In this document: in pieces, positions 1 to 8,617 of the stretch
How the letters are laid out: each line of letters starts with the position of its first letter
How positions within the stretch are numbered: the first letter of the stretch is position 1
Notes under the pieces: model-generated
What the model was told of the DNA's origin: nothing
Seen by the model: only the letters and a program-made list of their open reading frames with translations
The model's database searches: none
NCBI GenBank assembly: GCA_964463695.1
Contig: CAYXCZ010000014.1
Location: 36,411 to 100,410 of the forward strand
DNA: 64,000 nucleotides
Source: JALNZU01 sp964463695
GTDB lineage: Bacteria > Bacteroidota > Bacteroidia > Bacteroidales > F082
Reading direction: 5' to 3'
Translations under genes and position numbers: made by a program

Positions 1-107
1 GAAACTCCATATTTGTTGTCTTCGCTCAAATATTCAAGAAATTTTTGACATTTCGGGCTTCTCAACAATCTTTCAGATTTTTCCCGACGAACAATCAGCA
101 AAACCAT
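1..107 (-). CDS. Possible 5' end of a leftward gene (partial)
   Basis: An ATG on the minus strand at 107-105 opens a reading frame of 35 codons with no stop before the window edge, beginning MVLLIVRREKSE. It would be divergent from the gene at 182, with about 75 bases between them for two promoters. The product is not recognisable from so few residues, and a 35-codon open frame can occur by chance, so this is a weak call. Confidence 0.3.
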   Translation of the reverse strand, partial: MVLLIVRREKSERLLRSPKCQKFLEYLSEDNKYGV

Positions 108-181
108 AACCTTCTATAATACAGATTTCTCTTTTCTATTTTGAGGTAAAAAGTAACAATTGTATAATTGTAAATAAATCT

Positions 182-1666
182 ATGATACCACGTAAACTAC
201 TTCAGGGTGAGTACATTGCCAAATTAACATTGTTTTCTGATAAGCTATACATACGTCAGGCTCAGGAGTTTGTGATGTATTACGCCCGTTTGTTCAAATT
301 TGGTCAAAAGGACATTACAAAGCTTGAACTTGCTACCGAAGAGGCTGTTTTGAATACGATTGAAAATTCTTTCGAGGAAGGTGAGTTTGGTCGTTTTGAG
401 GTTAAAGTTGGCTATAGACCTGGCGCTTTTATTATTTCAGTTGAGGATCAGGGAATTCCAGCTGATGCCGAACGCCTTGAACGACAGGAAAACTCGGCTT
501 TAGGCATATTACTAATGCGAAATCTGGTTGACGAGTTCAATATCATCAACTTAGGTCGTGAAGGTAAAAAAATGGAGCTAATCAAATACCTACCTGAAAC
601 AAGCATAGCAGATCTGTTGACTGCTGAAGAGTTGGAAAGTAATGGGCCAAACGATGATGCACCTGCAACCGATACGCCAACAATGCGTCTGATAAAACCC
701 GAAGACGCTCCAATGTTATCGCGACTTGCCTATAGGGTATATGGTTATACCTACGCTTCAGTGTTTTACTTCCCTGAAAAAATAAAGGAACTGATCGAAA
801 ACGGCCTGCTGAATTCAGTCGTTTCCGTGAATAAAGACGGTGAAATCATTGGCAACTTAAGTTTGTTCTTTGAACATAAGGATGCCAAAGTTGCCGATTC
901 GGGGGCTGCCATGATTGATCCACGCTACAGAGGCCATAGTTTGTTTAAAGAGTCAAAAAAATTCCTTCAACGGCATGCCGAAGCAAATGGGATGTACGGG
1001 ATATTTAGTGAAGCTGTTACCATTCACTCTTTCACGCAGCAAGGAAACCTCAGCTTAGGAGCCAAAGAAACCGGTATTATGCTCGCTTATGCCAGTGAAA
1101 ATCTGACGTTTAAAAAAATCAATAATGATAAAAAAAGCGAACAACGACAAGCTGTCGCGCTGTTTTACCTTAAAACTAATAAAGAACCACACCGGAAGGT
1201 GTATTTAAACGAAAAGTTTTATCCTTTACTAAAGATGCTTTGCGAACATAACGACCTTGACAGAGAAATTATAATGATTTCTGATCAGGAAACAGCTGAG
1301 CCTCAACGTGAACAATCGGTAATAAGCACTACGGTCAAACCTGATTTGAACATAGCCGTTATAATCGTTCATGAAGCCGGATCAGATGCTGTTCCGCTTA
1401 TCTCTCAACAATTAAGGGAGTTATGTCTTAAGAAAATTGAAACAATTTATCTTGAGTTACCTGTAAATGAACCTTATACAGCTGTACTTGCACGCGAAAT
1501 GAATCAAAAAGGATTCATGCTTAGCGGAATAATACCTGAACTTCGCGAAGGCGACATTCTTAAAATGCAGTATCTCAACAATGTATATGTCGATCCTGCA
1601 AAAATTGTTATTGCCTCTCCCCTCACCCGTGAACTCCTAAACGTTATTATGAAGGACTATAAATAA
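182..1666 (+). CDS. Anti-sigma-type ATPase fused to GNAT acetyltransferase
   Basis: Residues about 5-140 look like an RsbW/SpoIIAB-type HATPase domain. An N-box-like stretch (EEAVLNTIENSF), a G1 motif (VEDQGIPAD) and a G2-like stretch (SALGILLMRNLVDEF) are visible. Such domains bind ATP and phosphorylate a serine in STAS partner proteins. Residues about 165-300 look like a GNAT N-acyltransferase with the acyl-CoA loop DPRYRGHSLFKE. The last 100 residues (IYLELPVNEP, GFMLSGIIPELREGD) resemble a second, degenerate acyltransferase half. The protein has no signal peptide and should be cytoplasmic. The next gene encodes a STAS protein, the expected partner class, 86 bases downstream with its own promoter-like element. 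The acetylation target is unknown. Domain calls are by motif; the regulatory role is inferred. Confidence 0.8.
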   Translation: MIPRKLLQGEYIAKLTLFSDKLYIRQAQEFVMYYARLFKFGQKDITKLELATEEAVLNTIENSFEEGEFGRFEVKVGYRPGAFIISVEDQGIPADAERLERQENSALGILLMRNLVDEFNIINLGREGKKMELIKYLPETSIADLLTAEELESNGPNDDAPATDTPTMRLIKPEDAPMLSRLAYRVYGYTYASVFYFPEKIKELIENGLLNSVVSVNKDGEIIGNLSLFFEHKDAKVADSGAAMIDPRYRGHSLFKESKKFLQRHAEANGMYGIFSEAVTIHSFTQQGNLSLGAKETGIMLAYASENLTFKKINNDKKSEQRQAVALFYLKTNKEPHRKVYLNEKFYPLLKMLCEHNDLDREIIMISDQETAEPQREQSVISTTVKPDLNIAVIIVHEAGSDAVPLISQQLRELCLKKIETIYLELPVNEPYTAVLAREMNQKGFMLSGIIPELREGDILKMQYLNNVYVDPAKIVIASPLTRELLNVIMKDYK

Positions 1667-1720
1667 CGACTTTCTGCGTTTGAGTTTTATTTGCAGAAAA
1701 ATTAGTTCTGTTGGGATTGT

Positions 1721-1728
1721 TATCTTTG
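1721..1728 (+). promoter_or_regulatory. Promoter -7 element TATCTTTG
   Basis: TATCTTTG matches the Bacteroidota primary-sigma -7 consensus TAnnTTTG and lies 24 bases before the ATG at 1753. No well-spaced -33 TTTG is evident. It suggests that the STAS-kinase gene can be transcribed separately from the ATPase-GNAT gene upstream. Confidence 0.45.
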
Positions 1729-1752
1729 TTTACAAACTAACATTTTAATCAA

Positions 1753-3978
1753 ATGGAAATTATTACAGATCAACAAAATAGAATCATTCAGCCGGTTGGA
1801 AGGATTGACGCAAACACAAGTTCATCCCTTGAAACTGTACTCACAAGCTTTGCCAATGAGGGCAAAGATATGATACTGGATCTTTCACAATGTAATTATT
1901 TGTCAAGTGCAGGGATTCGAATTTTATTGAAAACAAAAAAAATGCTGCAACAAAGTAGAAACGAACTTTATATTGTTTCTCCATCTGTTGAAGTATTTCA
2001 AGTGTTTGAAACAGCCGGTTTGCACAAATTATTCCATTTTGAAAACAATGTAGAAGTAGCTAAGAAAAAATTAAGCATAGCCAAAAAGCCTCATCAACAA
2101 ACCATTGATTTCCAACTCTCAGGGAAAACTTTTGTTTACACTTCAACAGGAATGGAAAACAGTGGCACTTTTTGGAAGGGACCCGACATAGTTAGTTTTA
2201 AAGAACTTGGTCTTTCTATTGGCATCGGACAAGTGCGAAGTTTACCGGGTTCATTAAATGATTCGATAGATTTTTTCATGACAACAGGTAGCTGCGCTGG
2301 TTTCTACAACCTTGAAAATGAGCATGAAGCTGATTTCAGGATTTCATCCAACCCTGCAAAAAATGGTCTGCCGGTAAGCGAAACTATCTCATTTGGATCA
2401 CAACCTGCAGGGTTACTGAGATTAGCCACGCCATCAACGGTGACTTTTGATGAGGTTCAGCATGCTGTAAAGCTTATACAGAAACTCACAAAAGTGGAAA
2501 ATTGTATGACATTGGTCATAATTGCTTCGGTGAGCAGAACTGCACCTTCTATTAAAATGTATGCACTTATAAAGGAAGAAAACCTGAAAAAAAGCGCCGG
2601 AAATTGTCCGGTTTCATCAGATAGTTTTTTTTATTCAAAATTCAATGGGGCAAAGCATGGAATTCAATTTGAGTTAGACGAGATAGAAGACTTCCTTTCC
2701 GAATCTGATCTTCAAGACTATTTGCAGGCGAATCTGAGTTTTGAGAATATCTCTGAAATAGCCTTGTTAAACGAATCTCAAACCATCGATAACCCTTTCA
2801 TTTGGTTGTTTACAGTTAATCAACTCGCTGATGGAGACTTGCAACGCATTCAAATTGAGACACCTGAGGGTTTCTTTTTTGAACCTCACAAATCATTTTT
2901 AACCCGGCAATTATTTACAGACGCCTCCAAACTTAAAGTTGAACCGCTTCATGGAGGGTTTTCGGCCCAAACATTTCATGTCACTTCTTTTGATCATGAT
3001 GGCAGAAAAATGCGGCCAACGGTGATGAAAGTTGCCCATCGTGATTTAATTGAACGAGAGTCGGATCGTTGCTCACGCTATGCTCTGCCTTACATTTTTA
3101 ATAATAGTGCGGTTGTGCTCGGAGCTGAATTTTATGGAGAAACAGGTGCGCTGCGTTATAATTTTGTTGGAATTGGAGGCGAATCAAGTCAGTTGAAATG
3201 GCTGACCCATTACTACCATCAAAAAGATTTAGTTTTTTTAGAGCCATTGTTCGACAAAATTTTCCTTCAAATTCTAAAACCCTGGTATGGTCAACCCGTA
3301 GTAAAAACTATACAACCTTTTGAGGAACACGATCCTACATATACATTTTTCCCTCACATTTATGATACTGTAAAAGAAGTATTTTCGATTTCGTCTGATG
3401 AGCAGGAAATCTTTATTCCCGAAACCGGGCGTAAAATGTTGAATCCATATTGGTTTTTGAAACATGAATATCCAAAAAGACGCGAAAAAAGTATAAAGTA
3501 TCCAACAGGGATCTGTCATGGTGATCTGAATATGCAAAATATCCTTCTTGATGAATCGATGAATGTTTACCTTATTGACTTCTCTGAAACGAAACAACGC
3601 TCAGTTGTTTCAGATTTTGCACGTTTGGAAGCAATCTTTTTGGTTGATAACGCTCCATTGAATACTGAAGATGACATGAAAACTTATCTTGATTTTATCG
3701 AATCATTTTACGATGTTACTGATCTTCATAGCATTTCTCCAAATTATTATAAAGGTGTCCATCACGAAAAGGTTGCTAAAAATCATGCCTTATCTCTAAA
3801 AATGCGTAACTACGCCTATGAGAGTTCACTTCAAAACGCTGATCCCATACCTTATTATATTGCCTTGTTAGAATGGGTACTGCCAATTGTTTGTTATGGT
3901 ATACCAATTCCACAACGAAGACTTTCAATGATTGTCGCATCGATCCTATGTCAAAAAGTAATGAAAGCTGATTTTTAA
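1753..3978 (+). CDS. STAS domain - unknown domain - APH-like kinase fusion
   Basis: Residues 1-105 form a STAS domain, the anti-sigma-antagonist fold, with the phosphorylatable-serine segment LSSAGIR near residue 55. Residues about 120-270 are a domain I do not recognise, but it aligns with the second domain of the STAS protein at 9548-10771 (shared cues: GL.IG, a DFF/GDF..CG segment, LLRL/LLRF.TP). From about residue 395 the protein looks like an aminoglycoside/choline-kinase-type phosphotransferase. It has a Gly-rich start (LHGGFSAQTF), a candidate ATP-binding Lys in VMKVAHRD near 424, the catalytic loop HGDLNMQN near 589 and metal-binding LIDF near 606. This C-terminal part also resembles the Ternary Complex Associated kinase-like domains of predicted conflict or signalling systems; I am unsure of that assignment. 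There is no signal peptide. The substrate of the kinase domain is unknown. Confidence 0.75.
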   Translation: MEIITDQQNRIIQPVGRIDANTSSSLETVLTSFANEGKDMILDLSQCNYLSSAGIRILLKTKKMLQQSRNELYIVSPSVEVFQVFETAGLHKLFHFENNVEVAKKKLSIAKKPHQQTIDFQLSGKTFVYTSTGMENSGTFWKGPDIVSFKELGLSIGIGQVRSLPGSLNDSIDFFMTTGSCAGFYNLENEHEADFRISSNPAKNGLPVSETISFGSQPAGLLRLATPSTVTFDEVQHAVKLIQKLTKVENCMTLVIIASVSRTAPSIKMYALIKEENLKKSAGNCPVSSDSFFYSKFNGAKHGIQFELDEIEDFLSESDLQDYLQANLSFENISEIALLNESQTIDNPFIWLFTVNQLADGDLQRIQIETPEGFFFEPHKSFLTRQLFTDASKLKVEPLHGGFSAQTFHVTSFDHDGRKMRPTVMKVAHRDLIERESDRCSRYALPYIFNNSAVVLGAEFYGETGALRYNFVGIGGESSQLKWLTHYYHQKDLVFLEPLFDKIFLQILKPWYGQPVVKTIQPFEEHDPTYTFFPHIYDTVKEVFSISSDEQEIFIPETGRKMLNPYWFLKHEYPKRREKSIKYPTGICHGDLNMQNILLDESMNVYLIDFSETKQRSVVSDFARLEAIFLVDNAPLNTEDDMKTYLDFIESFYDVTDLHSISPNYYKGVHHEKVAKNHALSLKMRNYAYESSLQNADPIPYYIALLEWVLPIVCYGIPIPQRRLSMIVASILCQKVMKADF

Positions 3979-4039
3979 CACTTTAGCTCTGGATTAAAAA
4001 GAAAAATTATTTTAATGTACTTTTAATCAGCATGTTAAA

Positions 4040-4915
4040 ATGAAACCTATGCAATTTGATATTAACGAACTAAAATTTGAGAAACTCGACCTGCAAGGAG
4101 TTGAAACACTTGTGGAATGGGCACGACAAGAAGGCTGGAATCCCGGATTGAATGATGCCCAAATCTTCTATCAAACTGATAATGAAGGCCATTATGGTTT
4201 CTTTCTTCACAATAAGTTGATTGCAGGAGGTTCAATTGTTACATACAACGGAGAATTCGGTTTTATGGGGCTTTTTATTGTTCAACCTGCCTACAGATCA
4301 GTAGGTCTGGGAAAGGAGTTATGGTTTAAACGAAGGGATATGTTACTTTCACGACTAAAGCCCGGAGCTTCTATTGGAATGGACGGAGTTGTTTCGATGC
4401 AACCTTTTTATCAAAAAGGAGGTTTTGAACCTGCATTTCGTGATGAACGTTATATGAAACATGGCGAATATTTTCCGCCAGATCCTACGATTTCATCCAT
4501 CAGTGCAAATGACTTTGAAATGATAGCTGAATATGATAAAAGCTGTTTTGGCTTTGGTCGTAAGCTTTTTCTCAAGGCATGGTTAAACAATCCCGACAGC
4601 AAATCCTTTAAGTTGATGATTAACAATCATTTGCAAGGATATGCTATTCTTAGAAAAACATTCAATGGTTATAAAATTGGTCCTCTATTTGCAAATAATG
4701 AAACCATCGCTGAAAGTCTTTATAAAGCTTGTCTGAGCGATGCCCAGGGCGAAGAAGTGTTTTTGGATATTCCGGTTAACAATCTTGCAGCCGTCAAATT
4801 GATAAAGAAATTTAATGCTACTTATGTTTTTGAATGCGCCCGGATGTATTATGGTAGCACCCCGAAAGTTGACTTAAATAAAGTCTTTGGGATCACTACC
4901 TTTGAATTAGGTTAA
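4040..4915 (+). CDS. GNAT family N-acetyltransferase (two-domain)
   Basis: The N-terminal half (about 10-140) is a GNAT acyltransferase with the acyl-CoA-binding loop VQPAYRSVGLGKELW. The C-terminal half (about 150-285) matches the layout of the Acetyltransf_18 domain that follows GNAT domains in YitI-like proteins, including NPDSKSFKLM and DIPVNNLAAVKLIKKF. The ATG at 4040 is used; a second ATG three codons later is possible. It follows the STAS-kinase by 61 bases and precedes a hydrolase gene by 11 bases, so the three may be co-transcribed. It is the second acetyltransferase domain in this neighbourhood. The substrate is unknown. Confidence 0.8.
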   Translation: MKPMQFDINELKFEKLDLQGVETLVEWARQEGWNPGLNDAQIFYQTDNEGHYGFFLHNKLIAGGSIVTYNGEFGFMGLFIVQPAYRSVGLGKELWFKRRDMLLSRLKPGASIGMDGVVSMQPFYQKGGFEPAFRDERYMKHGEYFPPDPTISSISANDFEMIAEYDKSCFGFGRKLFLKAWLNNPDSKSFKLMINNHLQGYAILRKTFNGYKIGPLFANNETIAESLYKACLSDAQGEEVFLDIPVNNLAAVKLIKKFNATYVFECARMYYGSTPKVDLNKVFGITTFELG

Positions 4916-4926
4916 TAAAATAATTC

Positions 4927-5886
4927 ATGAGTAAAATACTACATGTCAATAGTTTAATAATAATCTTAACACTTATCATGTGCGCATGTCAATCCAAGGA
5001 AGAAGCATTAAAGCTTCCGGCAGGAGAAGGTTTCTTAAATGTTACAGGCGGAAAGATATGGTACAAAGTTGTTGGCGCTGATAAGGCAGGTATTCCTTTA
5101 CTTGTTGTTCATGGCGGACCAGGAGCACCACATGATTACCTTTCTAATCTGGAAATGTTAGCGAATGAACGACCTGTAATTTTTTACGATCAACTCGGTT
5201 GTGGTAACTCTGATCATCCATCCGACACTTCACTTTGGACCGTTGCACGCTTCACTGATGAGTTGGAACAATTGCGTATAGCTTTGAACCTCAATGAATT
5301 TCATTTGCTTGGACAATCCTGGGGAGGTTATCTCACTACTAATTATATACTTACATATGGCTCTTCCCATATAAAATCACTGACTTTGTCAGCTCCACTG
5401 CTCAATTCTGTTCGCTGGGCAAATGATCAGCGCATATGGATTAGTCAATTACCCCAAAACCTGCAGGATACTATTTTTAAATATGAAGCTTCCGGAGATT
5501 TTTCTTCTGCTTCTTACCAGGAAGCAGTTATGATTTTCTATCAGAAACATGTCTGTCGTCTTGATCCCTGGCCTGAGGCGCTAAACCTGACATTTCAAAA
5601 AATAGGTTTAGAAGTATATAACCATATGTGGGGTCCAAGCGAATTTACCCTTACTGGATGCTTGCAAAGCGCTGATATAACTCCGATGTTAAACACTATT
5701 GACATCCCCTGTTTGCTTACATGCGGTGAGTTTGATGAAGCAAGGCCCGAAACAATGCAAAGCTTTAAAGAACTAATTCCAAACGCCCGACTGAAAATCT
5801 TTGAGGGGGCATCTCATTCACATCATCTTGAAAAGCAAGATGAGTATTTGCAAACCCTCAGGTCTTTTTTGATTGAATCAGAGTAA
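4927..5886 (+). CDS. Lipoprotein alpha/beta hydrolase, proline iminopeptidase family
   Basis: This is an alpha/beta-hydrolase of the prolyl-aminopeptidase (MEROPS S33) type. The oxyanion-hole motif HGGPGAPH is near residue 60, the nucleophile elbow GQSWGG near 135, a candidate acid Asp in CGEFDEARPE, and the catalytic His in GASHSHHLEK near the C-terminus. These enzymes release N-terminal residues, often proline, from short peptides. The N-terminus is hydrophobic and ends in a Cys-containing lipobox (LIMCAC), so it is probably a lipoprotein facing the periplasm or cell surface. Family members are usually cytoplasmic, so the lipobox is a notable addition. The exact substrate is not determined by the sequence. 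Confidence 0.85.
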   Translation: MSKILHVNSLIIILTLIMCACQSKEEALKLPAGEGFLNVTGGKIWYKVVGADKAGIPLLVVHGGPGAPHDYLSNLEMLANERPVIFYDQLGCGNSDHPSDTSLWTVARFTDELEQLRIALNLNEFHLLGQSWGGYLTTNYILTYGSSHIKSLTLSAPLLNSVRWANDQRIWISQLPQNLQDTIFKYEASGDFSSASYQEAVMIFYQKHVCRLDPWPEALNLTFQKIGLEVYNHMWGPSEFTLTGCLQSADITPMLNTIDIPCLLTCGEFDEARPETMQSFKELIPNARLKIFEGASHSHHLEKQDEYLQTLRSFLIESE

Positions 5887-6200
5887 ACTACAAATTAAAA
5901 CTAAGCACAATTTCATATTCTGACGCCCTGATAAAACAACAGGGCGTTATTAAAATTTATCTTCTGCTTTTACACTTATCATTTTTTTGGGTCTTATAAA
6001 CTGAATTAGTTCGAAAAATTAGTTCGGCCACCAAATAATTTTAATCTATTGGTTCACATTATATTATGAAATTTATTCAGATTTTTTAACATTTTTTGTT
6101 TAACTTTTGATAGCAATCATTGAACAAAATATATGAATCTAAGGTTTAGATGAAGTAATTAATATTAAAACTAACATTAACTCTATTAAACTCTACAGTC
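5887..6200. other. Intergenic region before the fasciclin gene
   Basis: These 314 bases hold one GC-rich hairpin (5923-5947) soon after the hydrolase stop, then a very AT-rich stretch that must contain the promoter of the fasciclin gene. An imperfect promoter-like TTTAACTTTTG occurs near 6100. No exact TAnnTTTG element, open frame or RNA gene is evident. Confidence 0.5.
5923..5947 (+). terminator. Hairpin after the hydrolase gene
   Basis: ACGCCCTG at 5923-5930 pairs perfectly with CAGGGCGT at 5940-5947 across a nine-base loop. It is followed by TATTAAAATTTATC rather than a clean T-run. It lies 37 bases past the stop at 5886 and is likely the 3' end of the + strand unit, though weaker than the other terminators here. 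Confidence 0.5.
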
Positions 6201-7130
6201 ATGCAAAAATTAAAATCTAAACTTCAGTACTTTTTAGTTGCACTCTTAATGGTGGGTGTTTTTACTTCATGTTCGAAAGATGATGACCCTGTTGTTGAGT
6301 CAAAAAACATCGTGCAAACAGCAGTTTCTGATCCACAGTTCTCGATTCTGGTCTCAGCCCTTCAAAAGGCCAACTTAGTTACAGCTTTGGAAGGTACTGG
6401 TCCTTTCACGGTATTTGCTCCAACCAACGCGGCATTTAATGCACTTTTCACTCAATTGGGAGTTTCTGGTATTAATGATTTGAGTGCAGAAATACTCACG
6501 CCGATTCTCTTAAATCATGTCGTAAGTGGGAGCGTAAAATCTATGGACATTGCAACCGGCTATGCTAACACCTTAAATAACAGTGGTCCTGGTCAAAACT
6601 TCATTAAGGTTTTCATCGAAAAAACAACTTCAGTCAAAGTTGATGGCAGTAATGTAACAACAGCTGATGTTATGGCATCAAACGGTGTCATTCATGTAAT
6701 TGATAAAGTGATTATTCCAGCCTCTGTTGTAAATCACGCAATTAACAATGCAGGATTTAGCACCCTTGTTCAGGCTGTTTTAAAAGCTGATCTAGCGTCT
6801 GCATTATCTGCTACCGGACCTTTTACTGTTTTTGCTCCTACCAATGAGGCATTTGCAAATTTATTTACTGCATTAGGTGTATCAGGAATCGCTGACCTCA
6901 CAGCCGAACAACTCTCTCCAATTTTGCTTTACCATGTTGTGTCAGGTAATGTAACTGCTTCACAAGTGATGTCGGGAAGTGTCCCAACATTGAAATCCGG
7001 AAGCAATATTGATGTAGTCGTAACTGGAGGAAGTGTAAAACTCAATGGCAACTCAAATGTCGTAGCCACTGACGTTCAAGGTACCAATGGTGTGATTCAT
7101 GCAATTGACACTGTGCTACTTCCTGAATAA
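6201..7130 (+). CDS. Lipoprotein with two fasciclin (FAS1) domains
   Basis: The signal peptide ends in a lipobox (VFTSCSKDDD), so the mature protein should be lipid-anchored. Two tandem FAS1 domains follow, about residues 35-170 and 175-308. Each has the characteristic TGPFTVFAPTNxAF box and the H2-like box NGVIHVIDKVIIP / NGVIHAIDTVLLP. FAS1 domains mediate adhesion or carbohydrate and protein binding at the cell surface. The two repeats are clearly alike (for example ALFTQLGVSGINDL and NLFTALGVSGIADL), pointing to internal duplication. It stands alone between a hairpin upstream and a strong terminator downstream, so it is probably monocistronic. Confidence 0.93.
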   Translation: MQKLKSKLQYFLVALLMVGVFTSCSKDDDPVVESKNIVQTAVSDPQFSILVSALQKANLVTALEGTGPFTVFAPTNAAFNALFTQLGVSGINDLSAEILTPILLNHVVSGSVKSMDIATGYANTLNNSGPGQNFIKVFIEKTTSVKVDGSNVTTADVMASNGVIHVIDKVIIPASVVNHAINNAGFSTLVQAVLKADLASALSATGPFTVFAPTNEAFANLFTALGVSGIADLTAEQLSPILLYHVVSGNVTASQVMSGSVPTLKSGSNIDVVVTGGSVKLNGNSNVVATDVQGTNGVIHAIDTVLLPE

Positions 7131-7150
7131 TTTTCTCAACCTATTTCATT

Positions 7151-7181
7151 AAAAAAACCGGTAGAATCTGCCGGTTTTTTT
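7151..7181 (+). terminator. Strong bidirectional terminator
   Basis: Seven A residues plus CCGGTAGA pair with TCTGCCGG plus seven T residues, with one G-T pair and almost no loop. It lies 20 bases after the fasciclin stop. The flanking A-run makes it also usable by the converging gene ending at 7243. Confidence 0.9.
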
Positions 7182-7242
7182 GTGTTCATACCTTTTAAAA
7201 CCTGAACCAGAATAAAAACATTTGAGTTTTTATTGAGACATT

Positions 7243-7632
7243 TCATTCAATTCTTGTCCATTCACCTGAAAGTGCACTCAAACGCGGAATACAGGGCTCT
7301 CGATCTGCCATCAAAGTTAGCTTTTCATCAGTTACAGTATAGAGGTATGTTGCCTCTGAGTTGCAATCGGTATCATTAAATACCCTTAACTGAATATCAT
7401 CAACAATTACATAACTAACTGTTGATGAAGTATGTCCTGGGATTAGCATTACAGGAATCCAATGCAAAAGACTATCATTGGTTAATTCAAGTTGAACATC
7501 ATAATCAATTCCATCCACATTATACTTGTGTTGATAAGTGCCTGTAATACTTACAGTTTTATCTTTACCACATGATATGAAAAGAAAACAACTACTGATG
7601 AAAAGAATTAAAATGAGACGAAAGTGATTCAT
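7243..7632 (-). CDS. Small hypothetical lipoprotein
   Basis: A 129-residue protein starting at the ATG at 7632 (MNHFRLILILF...). An upstream in-frame start would add 40 residues before the signal peptide and is unlikely. The signal sequence ends in a lipobox (CFLFISCGKDK). The remainder contains strand-like segments (ITGTYQHKYN, VQLELTND) and ends LSGEWTRIE, a layout like lipocalin-type or META-like small beta-barrel lipoproteins. I do not recognise the family. It is convergent with the fasciclin gene. Function unknown. Confidence 0.75.
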   Translation of the reverse strand: MNHFRLILILFISSCFLFISCGKDKTVSITGTYQHKYNVDGIDYDVQLELTNDSLLHWIPVMLIPGHTSSTVSYVIVDDIQLRVFNDTDCNSEATYLYTVTDEKLTLMADREPCIPRLSALSGEWTRIE

Positions 7633-7804
7633 TGTGGTTTGTTTTTTGTTTTTAAAAAGCTTAAAAACAGGCTTTTCATGGCCGTTTTGGAGCGAAAAAT
7701 ATAACAAAATAGATTGGCTTAAAGTCTGATTTGATATCAGGCTTTCAGGCACAAATTTAACATTAACAACCCATTAAGTCAAGTGATTTTTAAGAATTTC
7801 CTCT

Positions 7805-8617
7805 TTAAAAATACCTTTCAGTTAATAGCGCAGCAACTGATTCATCAAACAACTCACGTTTTTGTACTCGGTCAAACGTATCAAGAAGGTCGGGGATTCG
7901 GATACGTTTTTTATTCTCTTTTTGATAGTCCTCCACAATCTGCCCCCGATGCATCATCACGATACGGTCAGGAAGATCAACTGCTTGCTGCATCGAATGG
8001 GTAACCATCATTGCTGTAAGTTTTTCGCTGTCAATAATTTGCTTTGTTAACTCTGCAACTTTTGCAGCACTTTTCGGATCGAGTGCAGCAGTGTGCTCAT
8101 CCAACAAAAGGAGTTTAGGTTTCAGCCAGGTTGCCATCAATAAAGTCAATGCCTGTCTTTGTCCGCCCGAGAGTGTACCAATCGCATTATCCAACCGATC
8201 TTCAAGACCCATATTGAGCATCCTTACACGATCGGCAATTTCTGATTTCGCTTTTTGTGTAACAGCTCTGGTTAAAGGTCGGCTCTGACCACGTCGCATC
8301 GCCATAACAATATTCTCAGCAATGCTCATGTCGGCTGCTGTACCCGCAAAAGGGTTTTGAAACACCCTTCCAATCAACTGAGCGCGTTTATATTCAGACC
8401 ATTCTGTTATATTTTTTCCATCAACACGAATTATTCCGTCATCAGGAATGAAAGTGCCTGCAATAGCGTTTAGCAGGGTGCTTTTCCCCGACCCATTTGT
8501 TCCGATAATTGCTGTGAAGCTACCTTCCTCAATTCGTAGGTCGACCTGACGCAAAGCTTTAACTTCATTTACCGTCTGCGGAAAAAACGTTTTACTTATT
8601 CCACTGATTTCAAGCAT
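7805..8617 (-). CDS. ABC transporter ATP-binding protein (TrpZ-like)
   Basis: A 270-residue ATPase with Walker A GTNGSGKST near residue 40, Q-loop VFQNPFAG, signature LSGGQRQALT, Walker B LLLLDEHTAALD and switch His VTHSMQQA. The LDEHTAALDPKS form is typical of the ABC family paired with PF04392 binding proteins, such as the Trp/Tyr importer TrpXYZ. The start is taken at 8617 (MLEISGISKTFF); the longer frame adds 18 residues without family support. It overlaps the permease stop by 8 bases, so translation is probably coupled. It is the last gene of a four-gene leftward operon and powers import through the permease. Confidence 0.9.
   Translation of the reverse strand: MLEISGISKTFFPQTVNEVKALRQVDLRIEEGSFTAIIGTNGSGKSTLLNAIAGTFIPDDGIIRVDGKNITEWSEYKRAQLIGRVFQNPFAGTAADMSIAENIVMAMRRGQSRPLTRAVTQKAKSEIADRVRMLNMGLEDRLDNAIGTLSGGQRQALTLLMATWLKPKLLLLDEHTAALDPKSAAKVAELTKQIIDSEKLTAMMVTHSMQQAVDLPDRIVMMHRGQIVEDYQKENKKRIRIPDLLDTFDRVQKRELFDESVAALLTERYF

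Noticed and set aside
3274..3597. 107-codon minus-strand frame opposite the kinase-like domain
   Set aside because: Lies wholly inside a confidently coding region on the other strand and has no motif; a shadow of the real gene.
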